64,000 bases of DNA, taken from positions 1,116,001 through 1,180,000 of the forward strand of contig OZ245876.1 of the NCBI GenBank assembly GCA_965229445.1. Direction: 5' to 3'. How positions within the stretch are numbered: the stretch's first letter is position 1; each line of letters begins with the position of its first letter. The notes under the pieces are model-generated. The model worked only from the letters and a program-made list of their open reading frames with translations, ran no database searches and was not told the origin of the DNA. This stretch comes from Owenweeksia sp965229445. GTDB taxonomy: Bacteria > Bacteroidota > Bacteroidia > Flavobacteriales > Schleiferiaceae. Made by a program: the position numbers and the translations under genes. Shown piece after piece: positions 45,060 to 53,949 of this stretch.

Positions 45060-45699
45060 TATTGTAATTTATGGAGCAGGGGGATTTGGGAGAGAAGTCG
45101 CGGCAATGCTCAGATATAGTTCTTTGGCAGAAGAGTATAAATTAATGGGCTTTATTGATGACAGCCTTGCTCCAGGCTATGATGTTAATGGCTTAAGCGT
45201 ACTAGGGAGTTCGGAATATTTGTTGAGTACTGCAGAAACCTGTCATGTTTGTATTGCAATCGCCAATACCAAGAATCGCAAACAATTGGTGAATCGTCTT
45301 GCCACTAACAAAAAGCTTATCTGGCCTAATATTATCCATCCCCATGCTCAACTTCATGATAAAAACAACATAGAAATTGGGCAGGGAAATATTATCTGCG
45401 ACCAGAGTATTTTGACAACCAATATTGAATTAGGCGATTTTAATCTCATCAATTTAGGTTGTACCATAGGTCACGATTCAGTAATTGGCAATTATTGTTC
45501 GATGATGCCCGCGGTAAATCTAAGTGGCGGTTCGATATTGAAGGATGGTGTGTATATCGGATCCGGTGCCAATATTATCAAGTCTGCCACTTTGGGTGAA
45601 TATGCGATCATAGGTTCAGGAGCAATGGTGAATAAAAATATCCCACCACATACAACGGCGGTAGGCATCCCGGTGCAATGGAGCGATTCAAAAGACTAG
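45046..45699 (+). CDS. pglD: NeuD/PglD-like sugar O/N-acetyltransferase
   Basis: 217 residues with an N-terminal Rossmann-like nucleotide-sugar domain (IVIYGAGGFGREVAAML, GFIDDSLAPG) and a C-terminal left-handed beta-helix (NLGCTIGHDSVIGNYCSM, SGANIIKSATLGEYAIIG), ending with the AVGIPVQW cap. PglD acetylates UDP-4-amino-6-deoxy-GlcNAc to UDP-diNAc-bacillosamine. Placement between the PglC-like and PglE-like genes makes this reaction more likely than a sialic-acid-type O-acetylation, which the NeuD name implies. Confidence 0.84.
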   Translation: MERINIVIYGAGGFGREVAAMLRYSSLAEEYKLMGFIDDSLAPGYDVNGLSVLGSSEYLLSTAETCHVCIAIANTKNRKQLVNRLATNKKLIWPNIIHPHAQLHDKNNIEIGQGNIICDQSILTTNIELGDFNLINLGCTIGHDSVIGNYCSMMPAVNLSGGSILKDGVYIGSGANIIKSATLGEYAIIGSGAMVNKNIPPHTTAVGIPVQWSDSKD

Positions 45700-45742
45700 G
45701 AGGGTGAATACCTGTTTGAACGAAAGATAATTATCCAGTTTA

Positions 45743-46912
45743 ATGAAGCATGAACGAATATATTTATCACCTCCTCATCTATCTGGAAACGAGATTAATA
45801 GCCTAGGCGAGACCTTAGACAGTAACTGGATTGCCCCGGCTGGTCCCGATTTATCCAAATTTGAAGATATGGTAGCAGAATTCACTGGATGTGGATACGC
45901 TGCTGCTCTTCATTCTGCCACAGCTTCAATTCACGTGGCCTTGAGGCTCCTAAACATTGGTCCAGGAGATTTGGTATTTGTTCAGACACATAATCACGTT
46001 GGTTCCGTTTACCCCATTATATATCAGGGGGCTACACCAGTTTTTATAGATTCAGAACCCGAGTCCTGGAACATGGATCCTCAGGTTCTTGAGCAGGCCC
46101 TAGAGAAGTATCAGGTTAAAAGTGGCTTGAAGATCGGACGCAAAGCAGTGATCTTGCCGGTACACCTGTACGGCATGCCAGCTGATATGCAGGCCATTAT
46201 GGAAATTGCAAACAAATATGGCATTCCGGTAATAGAAGACGCGGCTGAATCATTAGGATCAAAGTATTTTGACCAACACACCGGAACCCTTGGCAGAATA
46301 GGGGTTTACTCTTTTAATGGCAATAAGATAATTACTACCGGAGGTGGTGGTGTGATTGTATCGAATGATAAAAAGTTGATTAATAAGGCAATTAATCTGG
46401 CTACGCAAGCTCGAGACCCGGAACCCTTTTTTCAACATTCGGATATTGGTTACAATTATCGCCTGAGTAATGTACTTGCTGGCATTGGTATAGAGCAGGT
46501 GAAAGTATTGCACAAGCGCATTGAACAACGCAGGGCTAACCATCAACGGTATCGAGAATACTTTCAGAAATGGAATGATAGAGGTTTTGAAATTCGCTTC
46601 CAGGAAGAACCCCATGGTAGTTTTAGCAATCGTTGGCTTACGTGTATCTTAGTTGATCCTGCAACCAACTTTTCTCTTACCAGTGAAAATCTTCGCCTGG
46701 CTCTAGAAGAAAGAAATATAGAATCCAGACCGCTCTGGAAACCCATGCACTTGCAACCCGTATTTAACCATGAGGCCTATATAGGCCATCATGTAGCAGA
46801 AACTCTCTATAAGCAGGGCCTTTGCTTACCTTCCGGATCTAATCTGACCGAGAACGACTTTCAGAGGATTTTTAAAGCCATGAACCATGTATTTTCCTCA
46901 GTCAAACCATAA
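45743..46912 (+). CDS. pglE: PglE-like UDP-4-keto-6-deoxy-sugar aminotransferase (DegT family), second of two
   Basis: 389 residues, DegT family: RIYLSPPHLSGNEINSL and NSNWIAP-like LDSNWIAPAGPDLSKFE at the start, IEDAAESLGSKY at the PLP-phosphate site and the aldimine Lys in FNGNKIITTGGGG. This branch is that of PglE/LegC, which aminate C4 of UDP-4-keto-6-deoxy-GlcNAc. The PglF-like dehydratase at 48.4 kb would make its substrate and the PglD-like gene just before it would acetylate the product. A 43-bp gap separates it from that gene. Confidence 0.85.
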   Translation: MKHERIYLSPPHLSGNEINSLGETLDSNWIAPAGPDLSKFEDMVAEFTGCGYAAALHSATASIHVALRLLNIGPGDLVFVQTHNHVGSVYPIIYQGATPVFIDSEPESWNMDPQVLEQALEKYQVKSGLKIGRKAVILPVHLYGMPADMQAIMEIANKYGIPVIEDAAESLGSKYFDQHTGTLGRIGVYSFNGNKIITTGGGGVIVSNDKKLINKAINLATQARDPEPFFQHSDIGYNYRLSNVLAGIGIEQVKVLHKRIEQRRANHQRYREYFQKWNDRGFEIRFQEEPHGSFSNRWLTCILVDPATNFSLTSENLRLALEERNIESRPLWKPMHLQPVFNHEAYIGHHVAETLYKQGLCLPSGSNLTENDFQRIFKAMNHVFSSVKP

Positions 46913-47032
46913 TAGCTAGTATAGGTGCCGAACAATACTTCCGTTTATCGGAATAATCAGATTTGATATCTCTAACAAGGCTCTGGCCTTATCTTTTATG
47001 TGCAGCTTTACCTTTTCAAGTTTCAGGATCAA

Positions 47033-48145
47033 ATGAGTAATAACAAGAATCTACGCCTCACCCTTATCGCTGGCGCCCGACCAAACTTCATGAAGATTGC
47101 ACCGGTTATCCGTGCTATCGATGATTTTAATCAGAAAGAATCATGTATTGAGTATCGACTGGTTCATACGGGTCAGCACTACGACAAGGCCATGAGCGAC
47201 ACCTTTTTCAAGGAACTAAATATACCCGAACCTCATATTAATCTGGAGGCCGGGTCAGGCAGTCAGGCCACACAAACCGCGGCCATTATGGTTAGATTTG
47301 AGGAGGAATTGATTGCAAATCCCGCTGATTTTGTAATTGTGGTTGGGGATGTAAACTCAACCTTGGCCTGTGCCATAGTTGCTAAGAAATTGCATACTAA
47401 GGTTGTTCATATTGAAGGAGGAATTCGCTCACGTGATCAGAGGATGCCTGAAGAGATAAACCGCATGGTAACGGATAGCATAACGGATCACTTCTTTACC
47501 ACTTCAGAATTAGCCGGAAGCAATTTGAGAAAGGAAGGTCATAGGGATGATAAGATCCACTTTGTGGGCAACACCATGATAGATACCTTATTGCATTTGC
47601 AAAATCGTTTCAAGAAACCATCCTTTTGGGATGAATTGGATCTACAGAAGACAAAGTATATCCTAATGACACTCCATAGGCCTTCAAACGTTGACAAACC
47701 GGAAGTTTTGGAAGCCATACTCAAGGCCATCGCCGATAACAATAACGGCATTCCCATAGTATTCCCCGTTCATCCGAGAACCCGCATACAAATCGATAAG
47801 ATTCAGGCAATTTCTGATTCGTTTCTGCAAGTCGCGCCGCAAGGCTATCTTCAATTCAATTACCTGGCTGCCAATTCGGCTGGAATTATTACCGACTCTG
47901 GGGGAATTACTGAGGAAGCTACGGTGATGAACATTCCTTGCATTACTTTAAGGGAAAACACAGAACGTCCGGAAACCATTGAGCTAGGTACCAACGAGCT
48001 GGTCGGAAATAATCCGGGAAAGGTTGCAAATGCCGTACAAAGATTGACCTCAGGTAGTTGGAAATCAGGTAGCATCCCTCCAATGTGGGATGGAAAAACA
48101 GCCCCGAGAATAATCGAATCTTTGTGGCAACTTCATCAAGAGTAA
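47033..48145 (+). CDS. wecB: WecB-like UDP-N-acetylglucosamine 2-epimerase (non-hydrolysing)
   Basis: Start taken as the ATG at 47033 (MSNNKNLRLTLIAGARPNFM); a GTG at 47000 would add eleven hydrophobic/polar residues with no family support. The 370 residues carry VHTGQHYDKAMSDTFF, VVGDVNSTLACAIVAKKLH, EGGIRSRDQRMPEEINR and ITDSGGITEEATVM. The enzyme interconverts UDP-GlcNAc and UDP-ManNAc. It is distinct from the WbpI-type gene at 39.7 kb. It stands alone, with 120 bp before it and 287 bp after, so it may have its own promoter. Confidence 0.88.
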   Translation: MSNNKNLRLTLIAGARPNFMKIAPVIRAIDDFNQKESCIEYRLVHTGQHYDKAMSDTFFKELNIPEPHINLEAGSGSQATQTAAIMVRFEEELIANPADFVIVVGDVNSTLACAIVAKKLHTKVVHIEGGIRSRDQRMPEEINRMVTDSITDHFFTTSELAGSNLRKEGHRDDKIHFVGNTMIDTLLHLQNRFKKPSFWDELDLQKTKYILMTLHRPSNVDKPEVLEAILKAIADNNNGIPIVFPVHPRTRIQIDKIQAISDSFLQVAPQGYLQFNYLAANSAGIITDSGGITEEATVMNIPCITLRENTERPETIELGTNELVGNNPGKVANAVQRLTSGSWKSGSIPPMWDGKTAPRIIESLWQLHQE

Positions 48146-48205
48146 TAGTCATAAAAGTAAGTTCAGAAGCCTTAAGCTGCCTGTATTGTCATAGATAAAA
48201 ATATT

Positions 48206-48228
48206 GCGAGATAAAATCAACTTCTCGC
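48206..48228 (+). other. Short hairpin in the gap after wecB
   Basis: GCGAGA (48206-48211) and TCTCGC (48223-48228) form a six-pair stem 60 bp after the wecB stop. The 286-bp gap before the dehydratase gene holds nothing else I can identify; no good -33/-7 promoter pair and no small reading frame with support were found. Confidence 0.25.
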
Positions 48229-48431
48229 TATTTCACACCCTTCAATACTTCGTTTAATCCGAGTATTTATTCACCATGGAGATTGGCAATCGGGTTTAGC
48301 ATATTTCGTGCTTAAAGTTTCCCAAGATTGCTGTGAATAAGTATTACCCTCAAATTGGGATACTACATTAAACTAAGTTATAATATTACCTAAGCAACTG
48401 AACATGTACCTTTAAACCGCAGTTCGATCCT

Positions 48432-50366
48432 ATGTTAAGGAAACTTATTGCGAAACATACAGACCGATATCTTGCCCGCTGGGTGATTTTCCTCTTTGAC
48501 CTATTTATAGTGGTGATAGCATTCGTGCTTGCCACATTAATGCGGTTTAATTTTGATTTTTCAGCGGCAGGGGACAGTAATGCTCCAGCGAAGGTGGGAT
48601 TGGTCGTGTTTTTCTACGCCATCGGGTTCCTGGTAAGCCGCTCCTATGTTGGTATCATTCGGCATACCAATCTTACTAATGCCCTTAATGTGGTGAAAGG
48701 CGCCAGTTTTGCAGTGGCATGTTTGGTTGGTCTTTCCTTCATTGAATCCTATTCAGCGCCAGATCAGGGAACGCTGTACCTTCCGCGTTCAATAATTGCG
48801 ATCCACTTTCTTACTACCCTGTTCTTTTTAATCGGAGCCAGATTGTTGATCAAATACATTTTTGACTCTTTTGTGGTGGCTAAAGGAAGGCGCCCTACTC
48901 GGGTTCTAATCTATGGTGCCGGAAGTTCTGGTGTTACCACACTCAATACCCTGTCACAAGACAAGAGCAGGGAGTTTTCAATAATCGGCTTCATCGATGA
49001 CAATCACTCCAAGCATTCCAAAGCTATTGGTGGAGTGCCTGTGTTTGGTCCGGATAAGGTGTTTAATGATCGATTTATGGAAAGAATGCAGCCGGATCAG
49101 CTGATTATTTCTATTCAGTCCTCATTAACTCCGGAAAAGAAGCAGGAAATTGTTGACCACGCCCTGGAGTATGGTTTGAAAGTGCGAATTGTACCGCCTT
49201 TGGGCGAATGGATACACGGTGAGCTTAGTGCTAAACAGATTAAGGCGGTAAGAATTGAAGATTTATTGGAGAGAGAACCGATTGAGTTGGACAATGTTAA
49301 CATTTCCCGTGAAATTAGAGGTAAAGTGATCATGGTTACCGGTGCTGCAGGCTCAATTGGTAGTGAAATCTCAAGGCAGCTTCTGTTTTACCGACCTGAA
49401 AAAATTATTCTTCTTGATCAGGCTGAATCTGCGCTATATGACCTGGATTTGGATATAAAGGATAAGCATCCGAAGAAGGCAGAATTGATAGAGGTGGTGG
49501 TTGGAGATGTGGCGAATGAGGACCGCATGCGCCGTTTGTTCGAAGCTTTTAATCCCGAGATTCTCTTTCACGCTGCAGCCTACAAGCATGTTCCTTTGAT
49601 GGAGTCGAACCCTTACGAGGCTGTCAAAACCAATGTGTTCGGAACCAAAGTGATAGCCGATTTAGCACAGGAGTATAAGGTTGATAAATTTGTGTTGGTG
49701 TCTACGGACAAGGCGGTTAATCCCACTAACGTGATGGGTGCTTCTAAGAGAACCGCTGAGATATATACCCAAAGTCTAAGCACCAAACGTGGGAATTCCA
49801 CGCAATTCGTGATCACCAGGTTTGGCAATGTACTCGGCTCCAATGGATCAGTGATCCCCTTGTTTAAAAAGCAAATTGAGAAAGGTGGACCGGTTACAGT
49901 GACGGATAGTAGAATCACTCGTTACTTTATGACTATTCCCGAAGCATGTAACCTGGTGCTTGAAGCTGGTTCGATGGGCAATGGCGGTGAAATATTTGTC
50001 TTTGATATGGGTGAGTCGGTGAAGATCTATGATCTGGCCAAAAAGATGATAAGATTATCCGGACTTGAAGTAGGTAAGGATATTGAGATAAAGGAAATTG
50101 GACTTAGACCGGGCGAAAAGTTGCATGAAGAGCTACTCGCAGTAAAGGAGAACACTAAAAAGACGCATCATCCAAAAATAATGATAGCTCAAGTGGATGA
50201 ATATTCTTTGACTGTTGTTAAAGAACAACTCCTGGAATTGGATGAGTGCCTGAGCAGCTGCAAGAACCTTGAACTGGTTAGATGTCTTAAGAAGATAGTA
50301 CCAGAATATATTAGCAACAACTCGGTTTTTGCCAGTCTCGATCTGAAGAAGATTGTAAATGAATAG
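48432..50366 (+). CDS. pglF: PglF/WbpM-like membrane UDP-GlcNAc 4,6-dehydratase
   Basis: 644 residues: four membrane helices in the first ~150 residues, a CoA-binding-like Rossmann domain (IYGAGSSGVTTLNTL, ~residue 160), then the catalytic SDR domain with VTGAAGSIGSEISRQ (~303), HAAAYKHVPLMESNP and STDKAVNPTNVMGASKR. In the last segment Met replaces the usual catalytic Tyr, as is normal for PglF/WbpM/FlaA1 enzymes. The reaction is UDP-GlcNAc to UDP-4-keto-6-deoxy-GlcNAc, feeding PglE and PglD. The gene overlaps the following barrel gene by eight bases. Confidence 0.9.
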   Translation: MLRKLIAKHTDRYLARWVIFLFDLFIVVIAFVLATLMRFNFDFSAAGDSNAPAKVGLVVFFYAIGFLVSRSYVGIIRHTNLTNALNVVKGASFAVACLVGLSFIESYSAPDQGTLYLPRSIIAIHFLTTLFFLIGARLLIKYIFDSFVVAKGRRPTRVLIYGAGSSGVTTLNTLSQDKSREFSIIGFIDDNHSKHSKAIGGVPVFGPDKVFNDRFMERMQPDQLIISIQSSLTPEKKQEIVDHALEYGLKVRIVPPLGEWIHGELSAKQIKAVRIEDLLEREPIELDNVNISREIRGKVIMVTGAAGSIGSEISRQLLFYRPEKIILLDQAESALYDLDLDIKDKHPKKAELIEVVVGDVANEDRMRRLFEAFNPEILFHAAAYKHVPLMESNPYEAVKTNVFGTKVIADLAQEYKVDKFVLVSTDKAVNPTNVMGASKRTAEIYTQSLSTKRGNSTQFVITRFGNVLGSNGSVIPLFKKQIEKGGPVTVTDSRITRYFMTIPEACNLVLEAGSMGNGGEIFVFDMGESVKIYDLAKKMIRLSGLEVGKDIEIKEIGLRPGEKLHEELLAVKENTKKTHHPKIMIAQVDEYSLTVVKEQLLELDECLSSCKNLELVRCLKKIVPEYISNNSVFASLDLKKIVNE

Positions 50367-51978
50367 GTTTTTATGGACCGCCATTCTGGTGAGTCTTGCC
50401 ATTCTTTCCTCACTGGGGCAGTATCAATATCTTAGACTCAATCATTCTGATGAAATTACTTTTGGGCGGTTAGTCTATTCGTTGGACTCACAGCTGCATA
50501 CTTCCATTAAACCTCTGAGCAGATGGCAGATAGACTCTCTTCGTTTCAAGAATACCAAGGAATTACCCCACAAATCATCGCCTAAGAAGTCTTGGTTATA
50601 CAGAAAGCTATTTCTAGAACATTTGGTGGATGTCGGTGGTAAAGATTATCGAATAATAATTGATCCCGTTGTGAATTTCCAAGGGGGATTCGATCCCAAT
50701 TACCCCGGCTCGGATATTTTATTTGTAAATACCCGGGGATTTAATATCGAAGGTAGTATTGGCAGCAAATTTACCTTCCAAACTTCCTACCTGGAGAATC
50801 AGGCAAGATTCCCGCAATATATTACTGACTTCACCCAGGAACACCTCGTGGTTCCCGGACAAGGGTATGCCAGGGTGTTTAACCAGACCGGTTTCGATTA
50901 CGGTATGGCTTCCGGAGAAATCAGCTATACTCCCAGTAAATACTTCTCCTTTACTTTAGGACAGGGAAAAAATTTCTTCGGAGAAGGTTACCGCTCTATG
51001 ATGCTGTCGGATGTAGCATTCAATTATCCTTTTTTCAGAATAGAAACAGAGTTCTGGAAAATTAAATATGTAAATCTTTGGGCGCAACAGTATGATGTTA
51101 GGCGGGAAGCAAAGGTAAATGGAGTATTTTCAAGGAAGCACCTGGCTTCTCATTATCTCAGTATCAATATCAGCCAGCGTTGGAATCTTAGTCTATTTGA
51201 ATCGATTGTATTTGGAGATACTACTCAACAGAGAGGTATGGATGTATCTTTTTTCAACCCAATCATATTCTTCCGACCTGTTGAGTTTGCAGTAGGATCT
51301 AAAAATAGCAATGCGCTACTTGGTTTGAGCCTTTCTTATAAAGTTACCGACGGCGTACAAGCTTACAGTCAATTTGTGTTGGATGAGTTCAATTTGAATG
51401 CATTCATTAATGAAAATGGCAGCTGGTTAAACAAGTATTCATGGCAGCTGGGCTTGAAATACTATGATGCCTTTGAGGTAGAAGGGCTATTTACCAGACT
51501 GGAGTATAACGGCTCACGCCCTTACACCTATTCTCATAGCGTGCCCTTGTCTAACTATGGTCATTATGGTCAACCTTTGGCTCATCCCTGGGGTGCTAAT
51601 TTTCATGAGCTGCTTTGGCATGGAATGTACAGACACCAACGTTGGGAATATGAGTTGAGATATCATTTTGGTTTGATGGGATTAAACGCAGATAGCGTAA
51701 ATTATGGCTCAGACATCTATATAAGTTACTATGATCGTGCAAGTGACAATAACAATAGCGTGGCACAAGGAGCAACCTCCATATACAATTACCTTCACGC
51801 ACGTATCGCTTGGGTGGTTAACCCAGCGAGTGGTTTAAAGCTTGAAGCCGGTATGCGAATGCGATCCCTGATAAGTGAAAACGGTCTGAAGGATCTTTCG
51901 CCAATCAATACTGGATCTTCCAACTACTTCTATGTTGGCTTGCGTACCGAATTCTTTAATAATTATTACGATTTCTGA
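50359..51978 (+). CDS. Outer-membrane beta-barrel protein, Wzi/RemB-like
   Basis: 539 residues with a signal peptide (RFLWTAILVSLAILSSLG, cleaved before QYQY) and then alternating hydrophobic/polar strands rich in aromatic residues that end ...GLRTEFFNNYYDF, with a terminal Phe as in outer-membrane barrels. Motifs such as FTLGQGKNFFGEGYRSMML and FFNPIIFFRPVEFAVGS match the Wzi-like capsule-assembly barrel family, which includes the Flavobacterium gliding-related RemB. Wzi anchors capsule to the cell surface. The position right after the dehydratase and one base before xrtF supports a role in surface-glycan attachment, but gliding cannot be excluded. Confidence 0.75.
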   Translation: MNRFLWTAILVSLAILSSLGQYQYLRLNHSDEITFGRLVYSLDSQLHTSIKPLSRWQIDSLRFKNTKELPHKSSPKKSWLYRKLFLEHLVDVGGKDYRIIIDPVVNFQGGFDPNYPGSDILFVNTRGFNIEGSIGSKFTFQTSYLENQARFPQYITDFTQEHLVVPGQGYARVFNQTGFDYGMASGEISYTPSKYFSFTLGQGKNFFGEGYRSMMLSDVAFNYPFFRIETEFWKIKYVNLWAQQYDVRREAKVNGVFSRKHLASHYLSINISQRWNLSLFESIVFGDTTQQRGMDVSFFNPIIFFRPVEFAVGSKNSNALLGLSLSYKVTDGVQAYSQFVLDEFNLNAFINENGSWLNKYSWQLGLKYYDAFEVEGLFTRLEYNGSRPYTYSHSVPLSNYGHYGQPLAHPWGANFHELLWHGMYRHQRWEYELRYHFGLMGLNADSVNYGSDIYISYYDRASDNNNSVAQGATSIYNYLHARIAWVVNPASGLKLEAGMRMRSLISENGLKDLSPINTGSSNYFYVGLRTEFFNNYYDF

Positions 51979-52568
51979 TGCTGAAAGAATTTCGACCAAC
52001 CATATTTTTTTTGTTGAAATTCTTTGTGATATTCTTCGGCCTGTCTGGTCTATATGGTCTGTACATCTCCAAATACGACACTGCAGATCCTCCATTAACG
52101 GATCCAATAACTCATTTCGTTACTTATAACTGTACCGGCACGGCTTCAATGATTGGTTACGAACCTTCAGTCATACCAGATGATCATCTCAATCGCGAAA
52201 CCATGCCTGAAGTGACCTATGACAGTGTATGGTTTGATGATGTTTATGCAGTTTCAATTGAGGAAGGATGCAACGGGATAAATATCATGATTCTGTTTCT
52301 CGCTTTTATTATTGCTTTTGGAGGAAAGCTCCTAAATATGTTAATCTTTATTCCCTCTGGTATTTTATTCATACACATCGCCAACATAGGCAGATTGATG
52401 TTTCTAAGCCTGTTAAACGTAGAGTTTGGTGGTAGAGCCTTTTATTTCTTTCATAAGTATGGCTTTACCGCCGTAATCTATCTTGCCGTTTTTCTGCTTT
52501 GGGTACTTTGGGTTATAAAATTCTCAGGGAAGAGTAAGAAAAAGACTGTTGATCTGAACACCCCATGA
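51978..52568 (+). CDS. xrtF: Exosortase F (XrtF)
   Basis: 196 residues, mostly membrane helices, with the exosortase Cys-Arg-His triad in order: Cys98 in EEGCNGINIM, Arg139 in HIANIGRLMF and His159 in YFFHKYGF. Exosortases cleave C-terminal sorting signals (PEP-CTERM-like) of exported proteins, and their genes often sit with exopolysaccharide loci. XrtF is the flavobacterial type, and the next gene is its usual partner. No candidate substrate with a matching C-terminal signal was seen in the window. The start overlaps the preceding stop by one base. Confidence 0.9.
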   Translation: MLKEFRPTIFFLLKFFVIFFGLSGLYGLYISKYDTADPPLTDPITHFVTYNCTGTASMIGYEPSVIPDDHLNRETMPEVTYDSVWFDDVYAVSIEEGCNGINIMILFLAFIIAFGGKLLNMLIFIPSGILFIHIANIGRLMFLSLLNVEFGGRAFYFFHKYGFTAVIYLAVFLLWVLWVIKFSGKSKKKTVDLNTP

Positions 52569-53023
52569 AAGAAGAATCCTTGGAGCCTGGCAAAAGAATT
52601 CTATTTATTGCAATTGGGGCAGTGGGTCTTTTTCTGGTGTATTTCTTTCAGGAGTATCTCGACTTCTACAACGTTCTATTCCACTTTTCAGCCCCTCAAC
52701 AATTAAATTATAGCGCCAGTTATATGGAGGTAGAACCCGTTCAACTAATCATCAACAAGGCCGGCAGATATATCTGTAATGATCTGTTTTCCATTGCGCT
52801 GATCTATGGTATTTTCGGAGAGAAGAAGTATGCTCGTTTTGCATTATGGGTAATGCTTTTTGGTCTGTTTATCCTTCTTCCGATATACCTCTACGTGTAT
52901 CTAGCTCAACCCGAGGGCTTTACTTCAATGCTCTCACATCTTCACCGGGTAGTGATGAATCCAGTTTTAATGATGTTACTGATACCCGCCTTCGTGGCTC
53001 AGAAACGTGGCACCAGCGGCTAA
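52565..53023 (+). CDS. Exosortase F system-associated membrane protein
   Basis: 152 residues with about four membrane helices and the pattern of the small protein found next to XrtF in flavobacteria: ILFIAIGAVGLFLVYFFQ, a periplasmic NYSASYMEVEPVQL loop, NKAGRYICNDLFSIALIYGI and a C-terminal HRVVMNPVLMMLLIPAF. Its start overlaps the xrtF stop by four bases. The biochemical function is unknown; constant pairing implies that it helps XrtF or its substrate. Confidence 0.83.
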   Translation: MKEESLEPGKRILFIAIGAVGLFLVYFFQEYLDFYNVLFHFSAPQQLNYSASYMEVEPVQLIINKAGRYICNDLFSIALIYGIFGEKKYARFALWVMLFGLFILLPIYLYVYLAQPEGFTSMLSHLHRVVMNPVLMMLLIPAFVAQKRGTSG

Positions 53024-53164
53024 ATTCAAAAGGAACGAAACAATTAAAGGGGTCAATGGTTCTTGATGATGCTTAAGTTGATTTATCACCGATGACGTTT
53101 CTAATTTTTATAGATTCGTGACACTCCCTTTTCTGCTACATCTTATTCCAGTCTGCATATTGGT

Positions 53165-53830
53165 ATGATAGAACTTCGTGGGATAAAAAAATCCTATCGC
53201 ACAGGTGGAAAGCCTTTGCAAGTACTGAAAGGCATCAATGCTTCCATCGCCGATGGTGAATTGGTGTCCATTATGGGTTCATCAGGGTCAGGAAAGTCCA
53301 CCTTGTTGAATATCCTGGGAATCCTCGACTCCTATGATGAGGGGGAATATATTCTTGATGGTAAGCTAATTAAGGATTTGAATGAAAAGAAGGCCGCTCA
53401 ATATCGCAATCGCTTTCTGGGATTTGTTTTTCAATCCTTTAACTTGATTTCATTTAAGACTGCTTTGGAAAATGTGGCCTTACCACTCTATTATCAGAAA
53501 ATGAGCAGAAAGGCCAGAAATGATATGGCTTTGGATTATCTGGATCAGGTTGGCCTGGCCGATTGGGCCGATCACCTGCCAAGTGAACTTTCTGGCGGAC
53601 AAAAACAGCGGGTAGCAATTGCGCGGGCGCTAATTTCTCAACCCAAAGTATTGTTGGCAGATGAGCCTACCGGAGCTTTGGATACCACCACCTCCTACGA
53701 CGTAATGCAATTGCTGAAAAATATTAATAAAGAGCAGAACCTAACCGTTCTGATTGTTACACATGAACAGGATATATCGGAAATGACGGATCGGGTGATC
53801 CATATAAAAGATGGATTGATTGAGGAATAG
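53165..53830 (+). CDS. ABC transporter ATP-binding protein, MacB/LolD type
   Basis: 221 residues: Walker A GSSGSGKSTLLN (~38-49), Q-loop FQSFNLISF, signature LSGGQKQRVAIARAL and Walker B VLLADEPTGALD. The short stand-alone nucleotide-binding domain of this type (LolD/MacB/FtsE-like) drives mechanotransmission permeases. Two such permeases and a membrane-fusion protein follow, so it powers a MacAB-like tripartite exporter or a peptide/antibiotic efflux system. A 141-bp gap separates it from the XrtF pair, indicating a separate transcription unit. Confidence 0.93.
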   Translation: MIELRGIKKSYRTGGKPLQVLKGINASIADGELVSIMGSSGSGKSTLLNILGILDSYDEGEYILDGKLIKDLNEKKAAQYRNRFLGFVFQSFNLISFKTALENVALPLYYQKMSRKARNDMALDYLDQVGLADWADHLPSELSGGQKQRVAIARALISQPKVLLADEPTGALDTTTSYDVMQLLKNINKEQNLTVLIVTHEQDISEMTDRVIHIKDGLIEE

Positions 53831-53949
53831 TATAAATCTTGTTGGAAATAATGAGAAAGGCTTGTTTGATAAAAAAAATAATTAACTAAAAACGAAGTTT
53901 TCCCTAACCAAAGCTTGGCGTTGGGCGGGAACAAAGAACCGATTCCTGT

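Noticed and set aside
46913..47032. TTCCG-TTTAT-CGGAA hairpin as a terminator after the PglE-like gene
   Set aside because: Only five base pairs and no U-run; too weak to call.
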